A DNA stretch of 35,706 nucleotides from Plantago elongata (GCA_036897095.1 JAYMSP010001136.1:1-35706), one strand, 5' to 3'; shown: positions 1-11,535, counted from the stretch's first letter. The notes: generated by a model from the sequence alone, not told the origin. Made by a program: numbers and translations.

Positions 1-1971
1 GACTCATTCGTTGATCCAAAAAGAGTTACGAAATCTTATATTCCAGCTGCAAATGCTCCAAATAGAATTGAAGTGCCAAAAAGTCAACTTGCAAATGAGT
101 CTAAACCACCAATGAACCGTGGGAGACCAGTCTGTTCCAAAAATAAAAATCCTCGAAAACAGAAAGGAGCAAATAATGGCCCGTTAGAGGAAAAGGTTGA
201 TAAGACTCCTCATGAGTCACACAACAATGAAAAAGAGATTCAGGTACCTGAAATTGTTGAAAGTGAAAAGATCTCAATAAATTATGTCGTGAATATAAAG
301 ACATGAAACCGGAGTGAAATTGATGTCGACACAATTTTCTAATATAATGTAGCGCGCGATATTGTGGAACAAAATGAGGATTTTGAACCTACATCTATAA
401 AAGAATGTAGTCGTAGAAATGATTAGCCAAAATGGAAAGAGGCAATTACTGCAAAAATGAACTCTCTTGGAAAACGTGAAGTTTTCGGACCTGTCGTCCC
501 TACACCTAATGGTGTAAAACCCATTGGATACAAGTGGGTATTTGTGTGAAAAAGAAATGAGAAAAATGAAGTTGCTCGATATAAAGCAAGGCTTATCGCA
601 CAAGGTTCTGGAATATTATGAAGAGACGTATTCTCATGATGGATGCGATTACATTTCGCTATCTATTAAATCTGGCTACACATGAGAAACTTGAAATGCG
701 TCTAAAAGATGTTGTTACAACCTATATGTATAGCTCACTGGAAAACGACATATACATGAAAGTCCCTAAAGAATTCAAAATGCTCGAAGTACAGTCCCGA
801 GATGGTTATGCAATTAAGTTGAATAAATCTTTGTATGGACTAAAACAATCGGGACGAATGTGGTTCAATCGTTTCAGCACAATTTTGAAAAATGAAGGGT
901 ACATAAATGATCCTATATGTCCATGCGTTTTCATCAAATGATCAGGATCAAAATTTGTCATTATTGATGTCTACGTCGATGACTTGAATATTATCGGAAC
1001 TCCTGAAGAGTTAGCAAAGGCAGTTGAGTGTTAGAAAAATGAATTTGAAATGAAAGACCACGGAAAAATAAAATAATGTTAGGTCTACAAATCGACTTGG
1101 CAAATGGCACGCTTATCCATCAGTCCAATTATTTGGAAAGACTGTTGAAACAATTTAAAATGGATAAAGCTCATCCGATAAATACCCCCATGGTTGTAAA
1201 GTCTCTCGATGTGAAACGAGGCCCATTTAAACCTCGTGAAGATGATGAAGAACTTCTTGGCCCTAAAGTGCCATATCTTAGTGCTATTGATGCACTGATG
1301 TATCTTGCTAACAATACTACTCGACCAGATATAGCTATAGCTTTTAATTTACATGCAAGGTATAGTTCTTCTCCAACTCACAGACATTGGAATGGAGTTA
1401 AACAATTACTGCGATACATACGAAGCACAATGGATATGGGCTTGTACTATCCAAAATGTAGCAATCCAGAATTAGTTGGATATGCCGATGCAGGATATTT
1501 ATCTAATCCCCACAAAGCTCGATCTCAAACAGGTTATCTGTTTACGTGTGGAGGTACATCAATTTCATGGTGTTCTATTAAGCAAACTTTGTCTGCTACT
1601 TCTTCTAACCATGCAGAAATTTTAGCAATTCATTAAGCAAGTCGTGAGTGTGTGTGGTTAAGATCTTTAACTGGACATGTTTGAGAAACGTGTGGCCTTA
1701 CATTCAATAAGGATGTTTCAATTGTGCTCTATGAGGACAATGCAGCTTGCATAGCTCAACTTAAGGGAGGCTTCATCAAAGGTGATCGAACAAAGCACAT
1801 ATCACCAAATTTTTCTTCACCCATGATCTACAGAAGGAAGGCTCCATCCAAGTCCAACAAATTCGATCAATTGACAACTTGTCAGACTTGTTCACTAAAT
1901 CACTTCCATCATCATCATTGGAGAAATTGGTTCGAAAGATTGTAATGCGACAACTCAAGGAAGTGATGTAA
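1..1971 (+). pseudogene. Ty1/copia pol remnant (RT and RNase H), broken
   Basis: This is the 3' half of a Ty1/copia polyprotein; the element begins outside the window. Reading down the strand I see the pre-RT segment with the R-P-V-C-S-K-N-K-N-P-R-K motif (about 130-165), the RT start K-W-K-E-A-I (about 430), the K-P-I-G-Y-K-W-V-F motif (about 520-545), S-L-Y-G-L-K-Q-S-G (about 830), the catalytic Y-V-D-D (972-983), and RNase H motifs A-D-A-G-Y-L, S-N-H-A-E-I and L-Y-E-D-N-A-A-C (about 1480-1750). The frame is broken by in-frame stops near 302, 424, 547, 939 and 1032, and by at least one frameshift near 1800, after which a different frame carries the typical copia C-terminus to a stop at 1969-1971. 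It cannot encode a working polymerase. The family call is firm; the exact clade is not determined. Confidence 0.93.
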
Positions 1972-2107
1972 TACTTTATTCAGGGGAGTTGGTTACGAAC
2001 TTCACTCTTTTTCCCTTGACTAAGTTTTTATCCCACTGAATTTTTCTTGGCAAAGTTTTTAATGAGACAGTATTTCTCACGCGTACCAACAATCACCAAC
2101 TCATGTC

Positions 2108-2120
2108 CATATAAGGGGAG
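2108..2120 (+). other. Polypurine tract of the copia element
   Basis: The purine-rich run ATAAGGGGAG lies directly before the inferred LTR start. This is the usual place and form of the plus-strand priming site in copia elements. The segment between the pol stop (1971) and here also contains the characteristic copia downstream sequence with 'TTTTTATCCCACTG' and 'TTTTTCTTGGCAA'. Confidence 0.65.
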
Positions 2121-2301
2121 TATTAGAGATAGATGTACATGTTAGTGGATGACTAAGGAGTTTAATGGTTAGTGGAGTAGTGGATACCTCTTCATATGCT
2201 CCTAGTCCCTTGGATTCACTTTACTCTTATATAAATACTACTTACACTTTACACTTTGAAATAAACTCTATATTATTCTCTTATCTCTTTTTCTTTCAAC
2301 A
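2121..2301 (+). repeat. Short LTR of the copia element
   Basis: The segment starts TATTAGAGATAG, probably a mutated TGTTAGAG, and ends TTTCAACA. It is about 181 bp, with a TATA-like CTTATATAAATAC at about 2227-2239, as expected for a short copia LTR. Start and end were judged from the terminal TG/CA convention and the polypurine tract, not from a second LTR, because the other LTR is outside the window. The sequence just after it, TGTTATCATCACGAA, resembles a copia primer-binding leader (see findings). Confidence 0.6.
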
Positions 2302-2344
2302 TGTTATCATCACGAAAGTATTCAACCAACTGAGATTATAAAAC

Positions 2345-3452
2345 CTATATACTTGTCGTACGAACCGAAACCGAAAGAAAGGAGAAAGAAAGTCTCATTC
2401 GGCTATATTTACATCAGTCCAGAAACAGGTAGGAGATGGTAAAAATAAGCGTGTCACACTCATGATGTTGTATTGAGTCATCATCTTCAAAACCTTCTTT
2501 TTCTCCCATCTTTTAATATATCCATCACATATTGTAGTATATGTGCATGAATAGAAAACCTTTTCTTTTTCCCTATACGATAAGTATTAAAAGAAAGTTG
2601 AGCAAATGCTTTGTTTTCTTCTCTACAGTATAAAGTCTTTTTCTCTCTCTGTTTGCACAAACAAATTGGCATGAAACCTTTTCTTCATTACAAAAGCCAT
2701 GATTAAGTTTATAATATCAAACCTTTTCACAAAACATCACAAAATGTTTTATGTCCTTTTCATTTTTTCATGACATTTAATCGGCAGCTAGCCCAACCGC
2801 CCAGGTCCGCGTGGAAGTAGAACTATAATATATTCATATGTTTCTTTCTATAGAAACAGTAAGGCAGTGCTAATTGTTCTTTCACAAGGTTGCATCCCGT
2901 ATGCCACTAATCCTAAAACTTCTACACAGGCTTTCTTGAAAAATTCAAAGTGGTCGAAACATCATTACTGGTTGTCGTCATTTGAGAAGGATTACATAAA
3001 AACTTACATAGAAGCAAGATACAGTTTATAAGGAGTAAAGACTGCTCAAAATAAACATCGTAAAGTTGTACATCCTGCATCTAAGGCCTCAGTCTTACAA
3101 CATACCTTGTGGTTACGCAATTAAGCTGCTTCATTACCTAACTCAAGCTGCTTTTTCCCTAGAAGTTGAGTTGACCAGCAGGATCTTTGGATAGTGTAAC
3201 ATATTCGATGCATCTTCTTGGTTCTGGACATTCTGGGGAACTCTGCCAAAGTTTAGTTTCAAACTCAGGATCCCCTCATCTTTATATTCTTTCACATCAT
3301 GTTATGCTCTACTGTGCACCTGATATCACAAAATCTGATCTAACTGGAAAAGATACGGGTGTGGAACTCTGGGAATTTTTCCAGTGAAAAATGAATTTTC
3401 TGCTTAGTACCTGGATATTTTTTGTAGTCATTTTGCTCGATCTCCTAAACAA
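2345..3452. other. Intergenic stretch, probably including the 3' UTR of the 2H-like gene
   Basis: I see no supported coding region, tRNA or repeat here. The part nearest 3453 lies downstream of the stop codon of the minus-strand gene and probably includes its 3' untranslated region; the end of the transcript could not be placed. Short ORFs on both strands in this stretch have no recognisable motif. Confidence 0.5.
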
Positions 3453-6400
3453 TTAGGCTTCTGAAGAGCCAATACGAAATTTATGTACCTTCATCTTTCC
3501 ATTAAGAGCAAGTGCAAGTAAATCATACTCCTCCACATACCAGAGTTCTGAGACTGTTGCCTGAAATAGTCAGATTATGTACAATGGTGAAGTGGACAAT
3601 TCTGTGAATTATTTTACAGAGGTGAGGGGACAAAGCAGAAATTTGGTATACTACGGAAAAAAAGATTGAAGTACCTTCAGTCCCCGAATCTGGTTATTCA
3701 AGTTATTTACAAGCTCATGAAAAATATGAAGCCCTGGCATTTTATTTTCCTACATAGCACAATAAAAACTACAGTTAATATATACTCAGAGATAGTATGA
3801 TAATGATAATGATAGGAATCAAGAGTTCATGTTTATAAAAGTAGTATAGAAATAAGCCTCAGTACTAATAGTATTACTTGTCTTGCACACTTAATTTTTC
3901 GATTACTACCCCTATTTATTATGGAAGGGTCTTTACAGAGTAAAAACAAATGTCAAAAATAGGGGTAAGAATGTCAGAATGTAGATTAAATAGCTAAAAC
4001 GTCAAAAAAAATTACAAAATTTTGCTAAAATTTCATTTATTCAAACAACGTAGGGAGTAGAATTTTAATCACATTAGGTGTATGTCCTAAATTAGTGTAT
4101 TCCTATTTTCACCTGATTCCCTTTACCAAGTTAAATTCTTATTCTACAAATATAGGCTCAAGGGCTGTTGTTAATTTCATCTTCAATTCAATCAATTATT
4201 CATAGATTGATCATTGAGCTTTGAGTTCCTTTCCAACTACATACGTTTTCTCTATCAGGAAGTACGGAAGAGGTGGGTGGGTCTGACGTGTAGTTTTTGC
4301 ATAGAATTGAGGGAATTATCATCTCATGGGATGATGACATAGTCATATGACTATATTCGATCATATTGCCCACGCTGAACAGTCTATGTATTGTCAGCAT
4401 ACTAGGAAAGATGGTCCATCAAAGTGTTGCTTTTGCGCAATTTTACGGGTTCAACTAACTGGCCTAGGGGATAATTTGAGATCTATTTCCTCTCATATGG
4501 GTGGGTGGGCCTTGGTTTTTTTTTTTTTTTTTTTTTTTTTTGAAAAGCTAATGTGACTCGAACTCCCGACCTATTGGTTGCAGGGGAAGCGTATTACCGA
4601 CTGAGCTGCATTTCATTGTCAGGTGGGCCGCAGAGATTTTAATGATGTATTAACAGTTGGGATAGGAGCAAATCCTACTCAAGTGGCTGAATAGAAGGGA
4701 TTTGGAAAATGTAATGGAGGATCTCAATAAACTTGAAATGTGATCTAGGAGAAACTATTTCACTTGGTTTAACAGACAGGCAGGGAGGTTAACTTACTCT
4801 AAGTAGACTCGTTCAAAAATTGGATTATAATAGGAGATGGTGATGCACTAGCTGAAATGATAAAACCTCGAATATCTGATCACTCCCCTATCTTGATCCA
4901 CTAATTAAAAGTGAATATTAGCAGACAGGCCGTTCCATTTTACAAACTGTCATGTTAAGCATGAGTTATTTTCACAGGTGGTAGCTTTACGTTAGCAAGG
5001 ATCTGTGCAGGGTAGAAGAAGGCCTCGAGGGTGGTAGAAGCTTAAGCTTTTAAGAGTAGAACTAAGGAAGCTAACTATATGATGTTAAAATACAACTGAA
5101 GAGATTGAAAATAATAGAACACCAAATGACCAAAATATGTACTCAAAGCTAGTTTTAGCTTGTGTAGAACCAAGCTGTTAAGGAATCCAAGTGGTGTACC
5201 AATGAGCTAATGAAATGGCAAGGTATTACAGATGAAGTTTTGAACCAAAGGGCTAAAGCACATTGGCTGCAAAATAGGGCTAGAATCAAAGTTAATGCTA
5301 TCCACAACACTCATACCGAATTTTAAACATCTACTAATACTTGAAATTAAAAAGAAAAAAATAAGTGATTGCTATCCTTGTTGACCGATCTGGGATCAAT
5401 GTGAGAAATTCAAATTTATTACTCTAATGATTAATACACTTAATTTTAGAATAAAAATTGAAGTATACGATTAGCGTAGCAGAAAATGATGTTGCAATAT
5501 ATACCTCAAGCAATGTCTTGGGAGGGCCCAAAAGCCGTGCAAACGACGTATGAAGCATCACCTCATTATACTGTTCGAAAAGTATAAGACCATTAGATAA
5601 AGTTTCAAGATAAAACAAACAGCTGGTTATTGTGACACAGAACAAGGCATTAAGTCCTGGGGCAACAGCAATGGCAACTTGCTCCATCTATAACTTGCTA
5701 CTCCGATCCCAGCAGAGCAGGGAAGGGCTTAGTGCATGGAGTTGCCCATATTGTTATAGAGAACAATGCACCAAGCCACCAATATGTTAGACTACACACA
5801 TGCACGAGTCAAAATTTGGCCTTCATATGTGTCTCCCTGCCACTTAAATAAATAGATTAAGTTTTGGTCCTTTTGGGCTTCATTTTTGAGGACTGAAAAT
5901 TCAAAAGTTTGAGCAAATGGAATTATGACGCAGAAGAAAGCCAAAACATAATTTATTTTGCAAATAAGAAATGCCAATACTTCATTTGTATTAGAAGTGG
6001 ACGAAGTATTAAACTAGTCCTAACTTTCTTTTTTTTTATTGAAACAGCAAAGGTGACTCGAACCCTCGACCAATTGGTTGAAGGGGAAGCGTCTTACCAA
6101 CTGAGTTGCGCTTCGTTGTCAAAACTAGTCCTAACTGAATGGTATACCAGTAGGAACTATAATTTTTCTGTCTTGATTTTATTTGTTATGCGACAGGTGA
6201 GTTCTAACTTCTAGGGTTTGTCTTATACTCACAAGTTGTTCCTTTGGAGCATGTGGAAGAGCAGATCTTAGTTTAGCACGAACAGTAACTGGATCAGTAC
6301 CAGAGAGCACCTGGGCATGGCAAACATGAATTTAGAGCCATCAACAATTAATGTTATACTTTTCAAAACTCAACTTCAGTGGTACACATATTTTATGCAG

Positions 6401-9400
6401 ACACATTGTGTGAGCAATGCATGTTAATGATCATCCAATTGAAGCCAAATCTACTGGTGAAAATACTCAGAATAAACTGTGGTAAATGGCATCGCAATGG
6501 ATCCAATGCGACGAAGGTAAGGATATAAACCATGTAATAATAAATAAACACACAAAGGTTTTAAACACGTTAAACGTGATGCTGAATATATTTTGCTATT
6601 GGTCTTCAGTTAAAAAAAAATATATGGTTTCATTGATTTTAATGTACTAATTCCAATGTGAAGCCTCAAACAACTCTATAATTTAAACAAGTACCATGGT
6701 TTGTCTTTAATGGTGAAGTAGGAAAATAGGGCAGAATTTCAATCAAAGGATTCCTGAAGTGAACCGATTGAGAGGAAGACACAAGAAGAAACTACGAATG
6801 AGATTTTTTAATAATATCTCCCATAGTGTTATTTCACAATGTTTACGCACGGAAAATAGGCTGAACAAAGAATCATTACATCTTATAAAGAGCCGGTCTT
6901 TTTTAACATAACTAGTAGGAACAATTTGTGCAAGAGACTAAAAACTGACCTGCCAACAACCTAGAAGCACACCAGTTGAGGTCAAAACCACTTGATCTAG
7001 GATAATATGCAAAGGGCGGATACCCTCTGCAACAGCTCTCACAGCATTGGTTTCAGCTTCAATCTGGGAAACAAGGCCGTCATAAACCACAGAGGCAATA
7101 ACTGAAGTTGTGATGTCCAACTGTAAAATTACCTCTTCTTCTGTAGCATGTACAGGAGATTTGTGATGTGAAGCATGGAACATACTGAAATGGTACATAC
7201 TTGAGTTCTGAAACCAAATAGCTAATCAAGTAGCAAGTAAACCTAATTAGGAAGATGGAAATACACCTTATTCAACATGCAAAGTTCTTAAAGCAACTAT
7301 CTTTCTCCATGTTCTTGTAACATCTAAATTTCTTTAACATAATAGGATGGAACTCTTTGTGGTAAAAGCTGAGGATAATTTACCTTTATCAAAGAATGGC
7401 ATAAAAGTATTTTTTACAGCCTCCCTGCAAAAAATGCAAAACTTTACATGAATCTCTAGCATTTATATGATGAACCAGAAGGTGCACAAATATTTTCCTG
7501 ATTATTATATTCTAAAAAAATACTAACCAGATCACTCAATGTATAGATCAAAAGTGCTTCATTTTGGGGAGGATTATATACAGACAATAATAGATTATAA
7601 TATCAGAAAAGAGGCAAGTTAGCAAGTACTAGGATACAAGATGTATTATACAGAACCTATTTATGTATGAATACAGCAACTACACTCTCAGGTGATTCGA
7701 CACATGCAGACTTGCCCACTCTCTCTTTGAACAGAATCAAGTTTTTTTTTTAAGTTTTGCACAGATGTTATGAGGATTTGACAAAATATCTCCGCTAATT
7801 TGCTTCTTAAGATTCTTTAGTTTGAATATTTCTATGGAATGAGTGATCTGAAACATAATATATAGTTCTGATACCAGAGAATTGGATACAAGAGATATAG
7901 ATTTTTTACTAGTGACAAGTTACAACCTTTCCATTCAAGAAGAATTGGACTAACTGGATGAAATCAGAGTGAGTTGAAGTTGACAGGAGTCAATGCCTCC
8001 TGACCCTTGATTAGACTCCAAGGCCAGGGCATGTTGAGAGGGAAGAAAAAGATAAAGCTACAACCAGTTCTAGATTAAAGTGATTGCCCTACCTTGTGGA
8101 CCCTGGCTTTCATACACGAAACATAATTGTATAAGAGTGGAGGAAGTAACACCACATAAATGACGGGAGAAATTGAATATACTAGAATCTATTTGGAGAA
8201 GCATGGAAAATTAAATAGAGTTACATATAGAAATAAGGATGTGAAAAAGCCAACAAGTAGCCAAATCATTATAAAAATCAAGTCTGTATCCATGAAATCA
8301 GCAAATTCCACGCCAAACCTAATAGGTTTCATATAAGCTACAAGGAGAATCACTGGACATACTAACACGGTTTATCGACCAGACTGGCACATTGGAGCTG
8401 CTGTTTGAAAATTCCACCAGCAACTTACAATATTTTTTCCATGAAAAAACCCACCATAAGGGTCCCTATCTGTGAGAGACTCACATCCCTTACAATGTCC
8501 GTTCATGGTTCAGGAAAGCCAACAATGGTACTCTAGAGATTAAAGAGCATATTAAATGAACCATTCTAGGGTCACTAGTTGTGATGGTTACAGAAAGGGC
8601 ACCGACTGTGATGAGACATATGCAGAGAAGACACTCGAGCAGTTCTCTCAGTATTTAATCCACAAATCGTCTGCAGTGATCAATGGAGGGAAGAGAACAT
8701 CTGCTATGAAAACATCTATAAATGCAAATAACAACAGATTTTAACAGCATCTCTGCAAGTATTAAGAAAGCCTTATAATCTACAATCGTTGTGGAAGCTT
8801 TGTCACCGTATGCCCGTTAATCAAGACATACTTCCTTTAAATCTATGGTATTCAGGTCGATAAGAATTTGCTGCCACTCTTAAAAATGAGTAACCAACAC
8901 TACAGTCAAAAATATAAAACGTATCCTTAGTTTTTTATTCTACATGCTTTAACTCAAGAACTTGAAACAAATGTAAAATAATAGGGAACCAAAGAGAAGG
9001 AAGCAGGTCTGCTGATGCAAAAAGAACAATCAAGATGTGAATCTTAACAAACAAAAACTTACGAGATAGGAACAGAGTATTCAGTACTTAGATATAAAAC
9101 ATTGGCCCTGACTGGGGGATTTGCAGCCTGAACAAAAAAATAATAGATCTATAAATATCACAACCAGTTTGAGGAACAAGGCAGCAACATAAACTCAAAA
9201 TGGTAATATGTGACTCAACTTCAGTATTTACCTTAAGCACGGGTGTCACTGTCCCATGCTTCAGAGTAAATATATCTGACAGTGATAAAGACTGCGAAGT
9301 TTCTCCTCCTTTAAGAAAAACTGCCCCATTCTCATCCAAATCTTTCGCCATCTTTGCATAAAGAGTTGATCTCTTTTCGGCAGTTGACATCAAAGACCCT

Positions 9401-10332
9401 ACTTCGGTGGAACAGTTTAACATTATAATCTTATCTATGTCCGTGTTGAGATGCTCCAGGATATACGAAGTAATTGAAAAAATACATAAAAGTGTCAAAT
9501 TCAACTTTGGCATAGGAAAGATGAAGTGATAAAGAACTATCCAGGCTAGCACTGTGAACAAACTCAAATCTATTACAGAATCCAAATAATTTCCCAAGTC
9601 AGAGTGTCAGACCAAACTGTAAACTTGCTGACTACATATTACACTGTTACTTGTATAAATTAGTGATAAACTAGCATCCCACGAGATAGTGATTGCGTAA
9701 ACCAAATGACAAACTGCTCAGTAAAGATTAACAAAACTGGAAAATTTACGATTTCAAGTTGATTAAAAGATAGACTTCAGATTGTGCCACTGGCATCTAC
9801 GAGAATCACAATACATAAAATCTACATAGCACTGCTACATTGTGATTTTTCTTATGATATCCCAAAACTATTCAGTCTGAGCACAACAATCCAATATAAT
9901 AATTCTCCCTTAAACCCCCGAGAACTGGTTAATACTAAGCAACATCAACAACTAACCATTTGCATAATCTTATATCAGTATGGGATCAAAAGGACGACAA
10001 AACGCAACTCAGTTGTAATATGTTTCCGCCTCCCCTCCAACCAATAGATCAGGTTCGAGTCACATTCGATTCAAAAAAAAAAAAGAAACCAAAATAATTG
10101 CAAGGAATATCATCACAGTACCTCTTCCGATCAAATTATTATTGAACGATTTTTTCAAAAAATAGATAAACAAATAATTGAATTAAATTAATAAAAACTG
10201 TCACAGAGTATAAAGGGGAATTATACCTGAAATTGCACCTCGAGAAGTATTGTGGAGAGCCATCTGAAAGAAACAGTAAGAAACCACAGCACTGATAAGC
10301 CAAATTACTGTAATTTTTAGAGAGCTTTTCAT
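3453..10332 (-). CDS. Membrane-anchored 2H phosphoesterase-like protein, ten exons, 303 residues
   Basis: Exons in transcription order: 10332-10227, 9401-9232, 9127-9063, 7424-7384, 7221-7133, 7063-6950, 6310-6233, 5570-5505, 3749-3675, 3560-3453. All junctions are GT-AG and keep one frame, with TAA at 3455-3453. Residues about 7-23 form a hydrophobic segment after MKSSLK, which looks like a signal anchor, so the rest probably lies in the secretory-pathway lumen. Two H-x-S motifs occur, H138-F-S140 (in YHFSMFH) and H228-T-S230 (in MLHTSFARLLG), 90 residues apart; this matches the paired HxT/S motifs of the 2H phosphoesterase superfamily (LigT, plant cyclic phosphodiesterases). Between them lies L-D-Q-V-V-L-T-S-T-G-V-L-L, resembling the core strand of that fold. 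Start: the only in-frame ATG after a TGA at 10446-10444; an upstream exon cannot be excluded. I recognise it as a conserved plant protein but cannot name it. Substrate unknown; the fold is inferred from motifs. Confidence 0.88.
4516..4620 (-). mobile_element. tRNA-derived SINE, copy 1, in intron 8
   Basis: Read on the minus strand the element runs from GACAATGAAATGCAGCTCAG through a tRNA-like A box (GCTCAGTCGGTAA) and B box (GAGTTCGAGTC) to a long A tail (poly-T at 4516-4541 on the plus strand). GGTGGGCC occurs on both sides (4504-4511 and 4622-4629) and is a probable short target duplication. It lies in the same orientation as the host gene, inside its eighth intron. The same family is found at 6026 and 9993. 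Confidence 0.8.
4640..5350 (+). mobile_element. Decayed non-LTR retrotransposon (LINE) fragment in intron 8
   Basis: The plus-strand translation, across several frames and many stops, shows the end of an endonuclease domain and the start of the region before the reverse transcriptase. R-N-Y-F-T-W-F-N-R-Q-A-G is followed by T-Y-S-K (about 4750-4806), the strand that precedes the I-S-D-H-S-P type motif; I-T-P-L or S-D-H-S-P-I is readable near 4878-4895, and R-P-F-H-F near 4928. Further on, H-W-L-Q-N-R-A (about 5262-5282) resembles the W-L-(x)-G-D-x-N segment of plant LINEs. It runs opposite to the host gene. Boundaries are approximate and no A tail was identified. Confidence 0.6.
6026..6121 (-). 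mobile_element. tRNA-derived SINE, copy 2, with 15-bp target duplication
   Basis: The element on the minus strand begins GACAACGAAGCGCAACTCAG, contains A-box CAACTCAGTTGGTAAG and B-box GGTTCGAGTCACC, and ends in an A-rich tail. It is flanked by perfect direct repeats AAACTAGTCCTAACT at 6011-6025 and 6122-6136, which are the target-site duplication and fix the boundaries at about 96 bp. It sits in intron 7 of the 2H-like gene, in the gene's orientation. This is the best-preserved copy in the window. Confidence 0.9.
9993..10084 (+). mobile_element. tRNA-derived SINE, copy 3, in intron 1
   Basis: The plus-strand sequence GACGACAAAACGCAACTCAG followed by CCTCCCCTCCAACCAATAG, B-box AGGTTCGAGTCACA and an A tail at 10073-10084 matches copies 1 and 2 over its whole length. 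The A box has a small deletion (CAACTCAGTTGTAA). It is in the opposite orientation to the host gene. No clear target duplication was seen. Confidence 0.8.
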
Positions 10333-10951
10333 TGAGCCTCTTCTAATGATCAATCCAGCATTTACAACACTGTTATACACATAATCAGGAAAACGATAAG
10401 ATTTGTATTCTCTGGTTTTCTCTTTTTGTTTCTGTTTTGCTGTTCAGTCGAATGCACTTCAGATTATCAGTTCAGCTACTTCCGCGTGACAATGGAAGAC
10501 ATGTAATCAGGTTGCAGCGTGACTGGCGTGTCTCGACAATAAATACTCCGTCCTAGTCCAACTTACCCAACTTATACACGCAAGTCAGATACAAATTTTA
10601 ACTAAATGACCGAATAAAGTAGTAAAATTGTACCAACATTCCACATCTAATTGTAAGGATGAAATGTATCACTCTAATATGATATGAGTACTTTTGGAAA
10701 AACTCAAAAATAATTCAAAGTGGACAATATTATATCAAGTAGTGGAAAAATCATAAAAATAATTCAAAGTGGACAATATTATATCGAGTAGTGGAACAAT
10801 CATACTAACTTTGCTAGTGGTCGGTTCGTTACAAAAATAGTTGTAATATATTTTAGGTAATTACAATACAATAAAGATTAGGCTAATTTCAGCATGACTT
10901 AACATTGTAATAATGTTATTAGACCATTCAGAATTTAACAAATGTCAAAAT
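10333..10951. promoter_or_regulatory. Upstream region of the 2H-like gene, with short repeats
   Basis: This stretch lies between the first ATG of the minus-strand gene and the chromovirus. It must contain the 5' leader and promoter, or an upstream exon, but I could not place a TATA box or start with confidence. It includes a TACTCCGTCCTAG sequence near 10544 that looks like one end of a Stowaway-type MITE, and a 49-bp tandem duplication at 10706-10803. No protein-coding region was found. Confidence 0.4.
10706..10803. repeat. 49-bp tandem duplication
   Basis: Two near-identical units contain TAATTCAAAGTGGACAATAT, starting at 10711 and 10760, and continue TATATCAAGTAGTGGAA and TATATCGAGTAGTGGAA respectively. 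The period is 49 bp with few differences. Confidence 0.85.
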
Positions 10952-11520
10952 TGTTACGTCCCCGAGCTATTTTGGAAGGGATAACAAGATTAGGATAGAA
11001 GAAATGGGAGAAGCATTAACAAAAGGGGAGAAATTAAGACGAATTGAGAGAGAAATTCTACAACTAAAACAATTTCATTACTTGGTGTTTCTAATGAAAC
11101 TGTGAATACAAATAGGAAAGGAAAACAACTGCAATGGCTATAAGCCAACGAATACAAGATAAACCCTAACTCGACAGAAATTCATGGATCAGCCAATGAA
11201 TCTTGACTTATTGAATAAAGACAGAAATATCGCCATTGTTGAGTTTCATCAAGGACGACAATACAGCACGAAGTTTCAGCGACCTGGGGATGAGATTGAT
11301 CCGTCGGTTGAGATTGTTTCTGGTACGATTAAAACATCATCGTTGGATGGGTTTTGATCGGGCGGCTGATATTGATCGAGAGATCAGTCTCTTTGGTTTT
11401 AATTGTTAACACGTTTTTTACACGTGTGTTACGACTCTTTCCTTCAAAATTGACGCATGAATCTTCTCTGATTCAATTGACATTGCAACATCACCGCCTT
11501 CTAACTCGGCGATCATAACA
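10952..11520 (-). repeat. 3' LTR of the chromovirus (569 bp)
   Basis: The sequence runs from TGTTACGTCCCCGAGC on the plus strand to GGCGATCATAACA. It matches 16027-16871 over its whole length, but carries the ~279-bp central unit only once. It is the downstream LTR because the coding direction is leftward. Confidence 0.95.
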
Positions 11521-11535
11521 TTGCTCCTTCCTTGA
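11521..11535 (-). other. Polypurine tract of the chromovirus
   Basis: On the minus strand AACTCAAGGAAGGAGCAA ends directly at the TGTTATGATCGCC start of the 3' LTR. This is the expected position and composition of the plus-strand primer. Confidence 0.75.

Noticed and set aside
3187..3387. 66-codon plus-strand ORF
   Set aside because: No motif, no start context, and it lies in the likely 3' region of the minus-strand gene.
3890..4065. Possible Stowaway MITE in intron 8 of the 2H-like gene
   Set aside because: Only the right end (GTAGGGAGTA) resembles a Stowaway terminus. A matching left end could not be found.
4541..4620. tRNA gene candidate
   Set aside because: A and B boxes are present, but the sequence lacks a foldable anticodon arm and acceptor stem and ends in an A tail, as do two other copies. 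It is a SINE.
9088..9597. 169-codon minus-strand ORF as a single protein
   Set aside because: Only the 9401-9232 part is an exon. The hydrophobic N-terminal part is intron sequence upstream of the acceptor, and the C-terminal part runs into intron 2.
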